A DNA stretch of 17,016 bases, taken from positions 1 through 17,016 of the forward strand of contig DASYQD010000111.1 in NCBI GenBank assembly GCA_036005845.1. Reading direction: 5' to 3'. The stretch comes from DASYQD01 sp036005845. Lineage in GTDB: Bacteria > Acidobacteriota > Thermoanaerobaculia > Multivoradales > JAIOJS01. Below are positions 7,974 through 14,010 of this stretch, in pieces (within the stretch, counting starts at the first letter, position 1; each line of letters begins with the position of its first letter). The position numbers and the translations under genes are program-made. Under the pieces are notes generated by a model. It made no database searches. It had not been told where the DNA came from and worked only from the letters and a program-made list of their open reading frames with translations.

Positions 7974-8996
7974 GTGGCCGTCTACTCGCTGCTGCGACCT
8001 CTCCTGTTCGCGCTCGATCCCGAGCGCGCGCACGCGCTGTCGCTGCAGGCGCTGCGTCTGATGGGTGCCGTGCCGCCGCTGCGCGCGCTGCAGCGGCGCT
8101 TGACGCCGCGGGTCGACGACCCGGTCGAGGCGCTGGGGCTGCGCTTTCCTAATCGCGTCGGCCTCGCCGCCGGCTACGACAAGGACGCGCGCGGTCTGCG
8201 GGGACTCGCCGCCCTCGGCTTCGGCCACGTCGAGATCGGCACCGTGACGCCGCGCCCGCAGCCGGGCAATCCGCGGCCGCGGCTCTTCCGGCTGGTCGCG
8301 GAGCGGTCGGTGATCAACCGGCTCGGCTTCCCGAGCCAGGGCGCGGCCGTGGTGGCGGCGCGGCTGCGCCGGCGGCCCGCGGACGTCGTCGTCGGCGTCA
8401 ACATCGGCAAGCAACGCGACACGCCGGTCGAGCGGGCGGTCCAGGACTACCTCGCCCTGCTCGAGATCTTCGCGCCGCTCGCCGACTACCTGACGGTCAA
8501 CGTCAGCTCGCCGAACACGCCGGGGTTACGCCGGCTCGAGACGGGAGACGAGCTGGGCAAGCTGCTGGCGCCGCTGGCGAAGCGGCGCGACGAGCTGGCG
8601 CGCCACGTGCCTTTGCTCGTCAAGCTATCGCCCGACCTCGCGCCCGAGGACCTCGACGCCGCCGTCGACGCGGCGCGCGCCGCCGGCATCGACGGCATCG
8701 TCGCCACCAACACGACCCTCTCGCGCGCCGGCGCAACCTCACCCAACGCCAACGAGACCGGCGGCCTCTCCGGCGCGCTCCTTACAGCCGCCTCGACAGC
8801 CGCTCTCGCGCGCGTCGCCCAACGCGTCGCCGACCGCGCGCTGGTGGTCGGTGCCGGCGGGGTGCTGAGCAGCGCCGACGCGTCTGCCAAGCGAGCCGCG
8901 GGTGCTGAGCTCGTCCAGCTCTACACCGGTCTCGTCTACCGCGGCCCTAGATTGATTCGGGAGAGCGCGCTCGCGTTGGCAGCTCGCACAACCTAA
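7974..8996 (+). CDS. pyrD: Dihydroorotate dehydrogenase (quinone), class 2
   Basis: A 340-residue class 2 PyrD, the membrane-associated flavoenzyme that oxidises dihydroorotate to orotate in pyrimidine synthesis and passes electrons to quinone. The N-terminal helical extension YSLLRPLLFALDPERAHALS (about 4-23), which anchors class 2 enzymes to the membrane and forms the quinone tunnel, is intact. FMN and substrate motifs follow: GLAAGYDKD (63-71), VEIGTVTPRPQPGNPRPR (86-103), INRLGFPS (114-121), NVSSPNTPGLR (176-186, catalytic Ser 178), LVKLSPD with the FMN-contacting Lys 217, ATNTT (244-248), GGLSG (263-267), and LVQLYTGLVYRGP near the end. The start is a GTG at 7974, just before the usual YSLLRP opening. 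It is divergent from yjbQ. No other pyrimidine genes are adjacent; the deaminase downstream belongs to salvage and lies on the other strand. Confidence 0.97.
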   Translation: MAVYSLLRPLLFALDPERAHALSLQALRLMGAVPPLRALQRRLTPRVDDPVEALGLRFPNRVGLAAGYDKDARGLRGLAALGFGHVEIGTVTPRPQPGNPRPRLFRLVAERSVINRLGFPSQGAAVVAARLRRRPADVVVGVNIGKQRDTPVERAVQDYLALLEIFAPLADYLTVNVSSPNTPGLRRLETGDELGKLLAPLAKRRDELARHVPLLVKLSPDLAPEDLDAAVDAARAAGIDGIVATNTTLSRAGATSPNANETGGLSGALLTAASTAALARVAQRVADRALVVGAGGVLSSADASAKRAAGAELVQLYTGLVYRGPRLIRESALALAARTT

Positions 8997-9073
8997 CGAC
9001 CTTCCGAACGCGCCGGAGTGTCGCCAGAACCAACGCGAGAGCTCCGTGAAACCGGGACCTGACTTCCCGAGTC

Positions 9074-9544
9074 TCAAGAAAGCCGATATACGAGCCGCAG
9101 GATCAGATGAAGTGCCAACATGATCAGCGCCGAAACTGACAGATACCAAGCGAGCCGGTACTTGATGGTTCTCGCTCGCCGAACCTCGAGAAGAGTGAGC
9201 GCATGCTGCTCGAAGTCCGCCAAGTGATCTGTGGTGGACCAATGTACCCAGACGACCGAAAGCAAAAAGAAGCAGGAAACGAGAATGGTCACAGTCCCTA
9301 GGTCAACGATCACCCAAGATATCAGTGGCAGCTCTCCAGCCATGAACACCGCAAATACCGCAATGATCACTGCATCGAACGTCAAGAGCGACGTCGATTT
9401 TGCATCAAGGATCGAGAGACAGCCGTAGAGATGGTCGAACAGCTTGGCGTGACGTTCAGAGCTTGCCATCGCCCCGAGGGCCGCAACGTGGCGCTTGAGG
9501 TCGGCCGGTTGCGACGGCAGCTCGGCATAAAGCTTGAACCGCAA
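9074..9544 (-). CDS. Small three-span membrane protein, PycTM/DUF5706-like architecture
   Basis: A 156-residue protein with an N-terminal soluble helical part, then SILDAKSTSLLTFDAVIIA leading into transmembrane helix 1 (about 52-69), helix 2 (76-101), a charged cytosolic loop (about 102-130) and a C-terminal helix 3 (133-154) preceded by TIKYR. The D-x-K-A/S motif before helix 1 and the KY motif before the last helix recall PycTM (DUF5706), the membrane-disrupting effector of Pycsar antiphage systems; this is resemblance from memory, not a search result. The start is the TTG at 9544: GGGAGGAAG, within the last codons of the upstream deaminase gene, lies 7-8 bases before it, and only two bases separate it from the deaminase stop. 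An ATG at 9469 (residue 26) is the alternative but has a poor ribosome site. The tight coupling implies joint expression with the deaminase. GC content is low for the window. Confidence 0.7.
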   Translation of the reverse strand: MRFKLYAELPSQPADLKRHVAALGAMASSERHAKLFDHLYGCLSILDAKSTSLLTFDAVIIAVFAVFMAGELPLISWVIVDLGTVTILVSCFFLLSVVWVHWSTTDHLADFEQHALTLLEVRRARTIKYRLAWYLSVSALIMLALHLILRLVYRLS

Positions 9545-9546
9545 AG

Positions 9547-9999
9547 CTACTTCCTCCCGGCTATATCCTCGTCCCAGAGAGAAGGCTTTTCTTTGATGAA
9601 TTTGCTCATCAGGCGGATGCAGTCAGGATCATTCAAGATCGCAACCTCGATACCTCGCTCGCCAAGCAAGTCAGGATTGCCAGGATAGTTCTTGGCTTCG
9701 CCGATCACGACCCGTGGAATGCCAAATTGGATCACCGTTCCAGTACACATCATGCAGGGACTCAGCGTCGTATACAGAACCATCCCACTATATCGAGGAC
9801 GGCGGCCGGCCCGCCTAATGCAGTCCATTTCTCCATGAGCGACGGGATCCCCATCCTGCACACGTCGGTTGTGACCGACGCTCACAACGCGGCCGTCCTC
9901 CACCAGAGCGGCGCCGATCGGGAGCCCACCTTCTCGGTATGACTTCTCCGCCTGCTCGAAGGCAACACGCATGAATTCTCTGTCTCGCTCCGGGTCCAT
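9547..9999 (-). CDS. Cytosine deaminase, fungal (Fcy1-like) type
   Basis: A 150-residue zinc-dependent deaminase of the CDA fold. The zinc ligands are His55 and Glu57 in VAHGEMD (Glu57 being the proton shuttle) and Cys82/Cys85 in TTLSPCMMCTG (77-87). Beyond the generic motif, many stretches match yeast cytosine deaminase Fcy1 as I recall it: YREGGLPIGAAL (21-32), GHNRRVQ (42-48), YTTLSPC, GIPRVVIGE (93-101) and the C-terminal FIKEKPSLWDEDI (134-146), which caps the active site there. The expected reaction is cytosine (or 5-substituted cytosine) to uracil plus ammonia, in the cytosol. This differs from the amidohydrolase CodA used by E. coli. The ATG at 9999 has a weak Shine-Dalgarno and is preceded by a short inverted repeat. 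It is coupled to the membrane-protein gene downstream. A related nucleobase or guanine-type substrate cannot be excluded. Confidence 0.88.
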   Translation of the reverse strand: MDPERDREFMRVAFEQAEKSYREGGLPIGAALVEDGRVVSVGHNRRVQDGDPVAHGEMDCIRRAGRRPRYSGMVLYTTLSPCMMCTGTVIQFGIPRVVIGEAKNYPGNPDLLGERGIEVAILNDPDCIRLMSKFIKEKPSLWDEDIAGRK

Positions 10000-10225
10000 A
10001 AGTACAGGGTACTAGCGTCGCTTCGGCGAGTCAATCGAATGTTCCTGCAAGAGTTCCTCCGACAGGAGTCCTCGGGGAGGGGGGACTTCCCTCGCAGATC
10101 GTCGGGAGTCGGCGTGAGGAACGATCGAGCCCTCTAGATGGAGGCTAGGAGGCCGACAGGGCTCCAACCGCTATGGGCTCAACGGGCTGCCCGGGCCGCC
10201 ATGGGTGTTACCGGCGCATGGGGGA
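10000..10225. other. Non-coding gap, lower GC, with one loose stem
   Basis: No convincing gene is seen in these 226 bases between the deaminase start and the stop of the unrecognised 308-residue protein. It should hold the deaminase promoter (minus strand), but no clear -35/-10 pair was identified. GAGCCCT (10127-10133) and AGGGCTC (10158-10164) form a 7-bp inverted repeat around 24 bases; it does not fold into a tRNA and no T-tract follows. Confidence 0.5.
10001..10013. promoter_or_regulatory. Short inverted repeat just upstream of the deaminase start
   Basis: AGTAC (10001-10005) and GTACT (10009-10013) form a perfect 5+3+5 dyad, one base before the deaminase ATG codon on the minus strand. 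The spot fits an operator or a leader hairpin that could hide the ribosome site. Five-base arms arise easily by chance, so this is a weak call. Confidence 0.2.
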
Positions 10226-11152
10226 TTAGACTGCATCCCCGGGATGTTCAGCCGAAACGTACCTTCGTGAAAGTTTGGTTAGGTGTGAGTTCTTGGCAAT
10301 CAAAGTCTTCTGGCGAGTCCAGGAACGCTCCGAGACATAGTGGTGTTCCGTTGGTTTCTCAAGATCGTCCCCAGCTGAAATCACGAGACCAACCGAGCTC
10401 TCACGAAGCTCGGACCGGGCACGTGCCATCGCTGTGTCGACGGTCTGATGATCGAGCGTAGCCTGGCTGGCGAGTACCTCTCGTAGCTTGGAGTGCACCG
10501 ACGCCAAAGACTCAACGTAGCGGCGGAGTATCGGTGTCAAAGGGAACGACTTCTTGCCTGTCGCCCTTAGCTCGGCGAGCACCGACGCCTTGAAGTCGCC
10601 TGCGGTTGCGAGTTCATCTACCATGATGCTCGGCGTCACCCAGAAACGGAGCCGATGTTGCGGCTCGTTCATGCCTTCCCATGCTGAGGGCCAAGAGAGT
10701 TCGTGGACCGGAAGATCTTGATGTTGAGCGTAGTTCCGTAACGCCTCGGCGATTCTGTACTCCAGATTATCGTCATATTCAGCGGACAGAAGCGCGGCGA
10801 CGTCGGGCTGTGACGCGGAAGCCGACTTGAAGTACGCAGAGACGGCATGTTTGACTTGATCAACGTACATGCGAGCGGCAGTGAGCAGATTGACTACGCG
10901 GCGGTTGATGAGCTGTGCGTCGTGGAAGACGCGATGATCATCGAGAGGTGTGAACAGGGAGTGGTGAAGCGCGATGTCTAGCAACTCCCGTTCGTACTCC
11001 AGAAAGTTCTCGAGAAGCAAATCGAGCTTTTCCTCTACACCGGTGGCCAGGTAAGTGCGCTCGATGGCACCAAGAAGGTCTGCGTACTCCTCGCCTGTCA
11101 GCGCAATACCAGGTCCATAGCCCAGCGCCCAGATTCTTAGGTTGTAGAACAC
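10226..11152 (-). CDS. Hypothetical helical protein, no recognised family
   Basis: A 308-residue soluble, mostly helical protein that I cannot assign. The most distinctive part is the segment LINRRVVNLLTAARMYVDQVKHAV (about residues 80-103 of this start), which looks like a long conserved helix pair seen in uncharacterised bacterial proteins. It is followed by a charged middle with RFWVTPSIMVDEL and a variable basic tail. There is no signal peptide, membrane span or catalytic motif. The GTG at 11152 is preferred because GGAG lies 5 bases before it; an in-frame GTG at 11176 would overlap the upstream gene's stop by 11 bases but has badly spaced Shine-Dalgarno-like sequence. It lies 13 bases after the secreted-protein gene yet has much lower GC than that gene, suggesting separate origin. 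It is the first gene of the low-GC block. Confidence 0.65.
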   Translation of the reverse strand: MFYNLRIWALGYGPGIALTGEEYADLLGAIERTYLATGVEEKLDLLLENFLEYERELLDIALHHSLFTPLDDHRVFHDAQLINRRVVNLLTAARMYVDQVKHAVSAYFKSASASQPDVAALLSAEYDDNLEYRIAEALRNYAQHQDLPVHELSWPSAWEGMNEPQHRLRFWVTPSIMVDELATAGDFKASVLAELRATGKKSFPLTPILRRYVESLASVHSKLREVLASQATLDHQTVDTAMARARSELRESSVGLVISAGDDLEKPTEHHYVSERSWTRQKTLIAKNSHLTKLSRRYVSAEHPGDAV

Positions 11153-11165
11153 GAGAACTCCGCGT

Positions 11166-11780
11166 CTAGCGCCCACCCTTCGCGGTCAGCTCCACGCGCC
11201 GCAGCGTCACGTTGTCGAGCAGCACGCTCTGCACGTCGTCGTCCTGCTCGCCGTAGCAGGCGAAGCCGGCGCGGACGGCGACGGTGTCGCGGCGCAGCTT
11301 GGTGCTGCCGTGCACCTGGGTGAAAGTCCCGCGCACGAGTGTCTGGTTCGCCAGCTCGTGAAAGGCCGTGGCGCCGTCGCTGCAGTCCTTCGTCGTGTGC
11401 TCTTCGAGGAAGGCGAGGCACGAGCCCGGGCCGTCGAGGCGCTGCAGGTAGCCGCTCACCTCGAAAGCTGTGGCGGCCGGCACGACGACACAGGTCGACG
11501 CTCCGGCCTCGCTCGCCGGCTGGTTGGTCATGCGCAACGCGCCGGGCGCCGGAATGCCGTGCCGCGCGTCGAAGGCGATCGTCGTCACCGCCTGACTGCG
11601 CCAGCCCTGCACGCCCTTGTCGAAGCCACAGTTGCGCGCCAGGTTGCCGGCGACGCCGTCGCAGCGCGGTACCGCCGCATTCGCCGCCGGCGAGGCGGCG
11701 GCGCCGGCCGCGAGCAAGGTCGCGATGTGCAGCGCCGCCCCGATCCGCACCGCGATGCTCACGGCGCGAGCGCGCTGCAT
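11166..11780 (-). CDS. Secreted six-cysteine protein, carbohydrate-binding-like fold suspected
   Basis: A 204-residue exported protein. A signal peptide occupies about residues 1-35 (AALHIATLLAAGAAASPAANA, cleavage probably after ANA). The mature part begins with NLARNCGFDKGVQGWRS (46-62), the N-x-G-F/E...G-W opening common to jelly-roll carbohydrate-binding modules (CBM4/9-like) and related discoidin-like folds, and ends with VQSVLLDNVTLRRVEL (183-198), the 'D-N-V' final strand of the same fold. Six cysteines (40, 51, 97, 121, 133, 175) could make three disulfides. There is no catalytic domain or surface anchor. The ATG at 11780 lies 10 bases after the stop of the intact gap gene, with GAGGC as a modest ribosome site, so it probably shares that operon's transcript although its role has no obvious tie to glycolysis. 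Confidence 0.75.
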   Translation of the reverse strand: MQRARAVSIAVRIGAALHIATLLAAGAAASPAANAAVPRCDGVAGNLARNCGFDKGVQGWRSQAVTTIAFDARHGIPAPGALRMTNQPASEAGASTCVVVPAATAFEVSGYLQRLDGPGSCLAFLEEHTTKDCSDGATAFHELANQTLVRGTFTQVHGSTKLRRDTVAVRAGFACYGEQDDDVQSVLLDNVTLRRVELTAKGGR

Positions 11781-11790
11781 GGCCGCTGCC

Positions 11791-12822
11791 TCACAGCGCC
11801 GCCATCCGATCGATGAGGTCGACGACGCGGTTGCTGTAGCCCCACTCGTTGTCGTACCACGACACCACGCGCACCCAGCCGTCGCCCTTGGAGTCGGTCG
11901 ACAGCGCGTCGAAGATCGAGGAGTGCGGGTTGCCGATGATGTCGCTCGACACCAGCGGCACCTCGCTGTACTCGACGACGCGGGCCATGGGCCCGGCGGC
12001 CGCTTCGCGCACCGCGGCGTTGACCTCGTCGCGCGACGGCCGCTCGCGCAGCCGCGCCACCAGGTCGACGATCGAGCCGTCGGGCACCGGCACGCGCATG
12101 GCGAGGCCGTCGAGCTTGCCCTTCAGGTTGGGCAGCACCTTGCCGACGGCGCGGGCGGCGCCGGTGGTGGTGGGGATGATGTTCTCCGCGGCGGCGCGGC
12201 TGCGCCGCAGGTCCTTGTGCGGCACGTCGGCCAGCCGCTGGTCGTTGGTGTACGCGTGCACCGTGGTCATGAAGCCCTGCTCGATGCCGAAGCGGTCGTC
12301 GAGCACCTTGGCGAGGGGCGCCAGGCAGTTGGTGGTGCACGAGGCGTTGGAGACCAGCTTGTGCTCCGGCTTGAGGGTCTCGTCGTTGACGCCGATCACC
12401 ACCATGGCGTCGATCTCGTCCTTCGGCGGCACGGTGAGGATGACGCGCGGCGCGCCGCCCTGCAGGTGCTTCTCGAGCTTGGCGCGGCTGGTGAAGACGC
12501 CGGTCGACTCGACGACGACGTCGACCTTCGCCTCGGCCCAGGGGATGCTCGCCGGGTCGCGCTCGGCCGTCATCTTCACCGGCTGGCCGTCGACGTACAT
12601 GTTGTCTTCGTCGGCGGTGACCTCGCGCGGGAAGACGCGCATCACGGTGTCGTACTTGAGCAGGTAGGCGAGCTGGTCGTTCGGGAAGAGGTCGTTGATC
12701 AGCGCCACCTCGACGTCGTCGCGCTCGGCGAGGATGCGGAACACGGTGCGGCCGATGCGGCCGAAGCCGTTGATGCCGACGCGCACTCTGTCGTTGCCGG
12801 CGCCGTTGCCCGCCGCGCCCAT
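11791..12822 (-). CDS. gap: Glyceraldehyde-3-phosphate dehydrogenase, type I, catalytically intact
   Basis: A 343-residue tetrameric glycolytic/gluconeogenic enzyme that oxidises glyceraldehyde-3-phosphate with phosphate and NAD to 1,3-bisphosphoglycerate. The Rossmann motif GINGFGRIGR is at 16-25, and Asp44 in LIND should bind the adenosine ribose and favour NAD over NADP, as should the Pro in ADVPHKDLRRSRAA. The catalytic motif SNASCTTNC (158-166) has Cys162, partnered by His189 in VHAYT. The phosphate sites TTTGAAR (218-224) and Arg243 in MRVPVPDGS are kept, as is Asn325 in WYDNEWGYS. A ten-residue Gly/Asn-rich N-terminal extension precedes the usual VRVGINGF. The ATG at 12822 shares one base with the stop of the preceding paralogue (TGATG), with GGAGG 8 bases upstream inside that gene. 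Neither pgk nor tpiA follows, unlike many gap operons. Confidence 0.97.
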   Translation of the reverse strand: MGAAGNGAGNDRVRVGINGFGRIGRTVFRILAERDDVEVALINDLFPNDQLAYLLKYDTVMRVFPREVTADEDNMYVDGQPVKMTAERDPASIPWAEAKVDVVVESTGVFTSRAKLEKHLQGGAPRVILTVPPKDEIDAMVVIGVNDETLKPEHKLVSNASCTTNCLAPLAKVLDDRFGIEQGFMTTVHAYTNDQRLADVPHKDLRRSRAAAENIIPTTTGAARAVGKVLPNLKGKLDGLAMRVPVPDGSIVDLVARLRERPSRDEVNAAVREAAAGPMARVVEYSEVPLVSSDIIGNPHSSIFDALSTDSKGDGWVRVVSWYDNEWGYSNRVVDLIDRMAAL

Positions 12823-13844
12823 CAGGCGGCCCTCCGTTCGATCGCGGCGAAGCGCTGGATGAGGTCGACGGCGCGCTGCGCGTAGCCCCAGCCGTTGTCG
12901 AACCAGCTCAACGTCTTCGACACGCGCTCGCCGATCGTCATCGTGGCCAGCGAATCGAAGGTCGCCGAGAAGGGCGACAGCCGGATGTCGCCGGAGACGA
13001 TCGGACCGTCTTCGAAGTCGAGGATGCGCTGCCACGCGGGGTCGGCCGCCGCCGTGCGCATCGCCTCGTTCACCGAATCCTTGGTCACCGGCCGCTCGTG
13101 CCAGCAGACGAGGTCGACGACCGAGCCGTTGGGCACCGGCACGTTGAGCGCCATCCCTGACAGCTTGCCGCGCAGCTCGGGGAGCAGCTCCATGAGCATG
13201 TCGGCGACGTGGCTGGGCTGCGGGATGACGTTCTCGGCGGCGGCGCGGCCGGTGCGCATGTCCTCGGCCGGCACGTCGGCGAGGCGTAGCTGGCTGCTGT
13301 AGGCGTGGACCGCGGAGACGAAGGCGCGCTCGATGCCGAAGGCGCGCTGCAGGATGGCGAGGATCGGCGCGGCGGCGTGCGCCGTCACCGAGGCGTTGGA
13401 GACGATGCGGTGCTCGGGCCGCAGCAGGTGGTCGTTGACGCCCATCACCACCGTGATGTCCGGCGCGTCGCGCGGCGGCGCGCAGAGGATGACGCGCTTG
13501 GCGCCCGCTGCGAGATGGCGCTCGAGCTCCTCGCGCGAGCGCGCCTTGCCGGTGGCCTCGACGACGACGTCGACGCCGAGCTCGCCCCACGGCGCCTGGC
13601 CGGGGTCCTCGGCAGCGAGCATCTCGATCTGGCGGCCGGCGACGTGGAGGTGGCCGTCCTTGAGGCTCACCGGCGCGGGGAAGCGGCCGAGGATGGTGTC
13701 GTAGCGCAGCAGGTACTCGAGCGCCGCGTGGTCGGCGGGGTCGGAGATCGCCGCCAGCCGCACGTCGTCGCGGTCGTAGAGGATGCGCACCAGGTTGCGC
13801 CCGATCCGTCCCAGCCCCATCAGCCCCACCGCGACTTGCGCCAT
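12822..13844 (-). CDS. GAPDH paralogue lacking the catalytic cysteine (probable pseudoenzyme)
   Basis: A 340-residue full-length GAPDH fold, open throughout. NAD-binding features are retained: GLMGLGRIGRN (7-17), Asp35 in AISDPAD, EYLLRYDTILGRF (43-55), VVVMGVND-type strand (132-138) and Asn317 in WFDNGWGYA. The catalytic motif, however, reads SNASVTAHA (149-157): Val153 (codon GTG, read from 13386-13388) replaces the essential Cys. His180 of VHAYS remains. The phosphate loop TTTGAA is replaced by QPSHVA (209-214), and the Arg before VPxPxG is Asn234. So NAD binding looks possible but ordinary GAPDH chemistry does not. The ATG at 13844 has a strong GGGAGGTG 7 bases upstream, and the stop overlaps the start of the intact gap by one base. 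A regulatory or structural subunit in mixed tetramers is one inference; a new substrate is another. Confidence 0.93.
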   Translation of the reverse strand: MAQVAVGLMGLGRIGRNLVRILYDRDDVRLAAISDPADHAALEYLLRYDTILGRFPAPVSLKDGHLHVAGRQIEMLAAEDPGQAPWGELGVDVVVEATGKARSREELERHLAAGAKRVILCAPPRDAPDITVVMGVNDHLLRPEHRIVSNASVTAHAAAPILAILQRAFGIERAFVSAVHAYSSQLRLADVPAEDMRTGRAAAENVIPQPSHVADMLMELLPELRGKLSGMALNVPVPNGSVVDLVCWHERPVTKDSVNEAMRTAAADPAWQRILDFEDGPIVSGDIRLSPFSATFDSLATMTIGERVSKTLSWFDNGWGYAQRAVDLIQRFAAIERRAA

Positions 13845-14010
13845 CGCCTCGCACCTCCCTGGTATCGCCGACGTCGCGGAGGCGGCCGCGCCGGCGGCGG
13901 AACGTTAGCAGGCATGGTGCCATCGACTTGGCGCTAGCAAAGCGCTGCGGTGGCGAGCCGCGCCTCCGGCGCGGTGTTACACTGCGCTTCGCCCTCCCGG
14001 ACACCCTGCG
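13845..14010. promoter_or_regulatory. Divergent intergenic region between the GAPDH pair and the kinase
   Basis: These 166 bases must hold promoters for both the minus-strand GAPDH operon and the plus-strand kinase cluster. No convincing -35/-10 pairs were found; TACACT at 13978-13983 is a possible kinase -10 but lacks a good -35. A perfect 7-bp hairpin, CCGCGCC (13958-13964) with GGCGCGG (13968-13974) around TCC, sits just before it and could act as a regulatory structure or operator. Confidence 0.35.

Noticed and set aside
5872..8061. A 729-residue plus-strand frame opposite the AsmA-like gene and yjbQ
   Set aside because: Composition is the reverse-complement type (Arg/Gly/Ala/Glu), with no domain, and it overlaps three confident genes.
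10127..10164. Possible tRNA remnant or attachment site in the gap before the deaminase
   Set aside because: A 7-bp inverted repeat is present, but there is no T-arm consensus, no anticodon arm and no matching copy at the other end of the low-GC block.
12822..13844. Cys-less GAPDH as a pseudogene or sequencing artefact
   Set aside because: The frame is full length with a strong ribosome site, the fold's NAD residues are kept, and several substrate-site changes occur together. Decay cannot be wholly excluded without orthologues.
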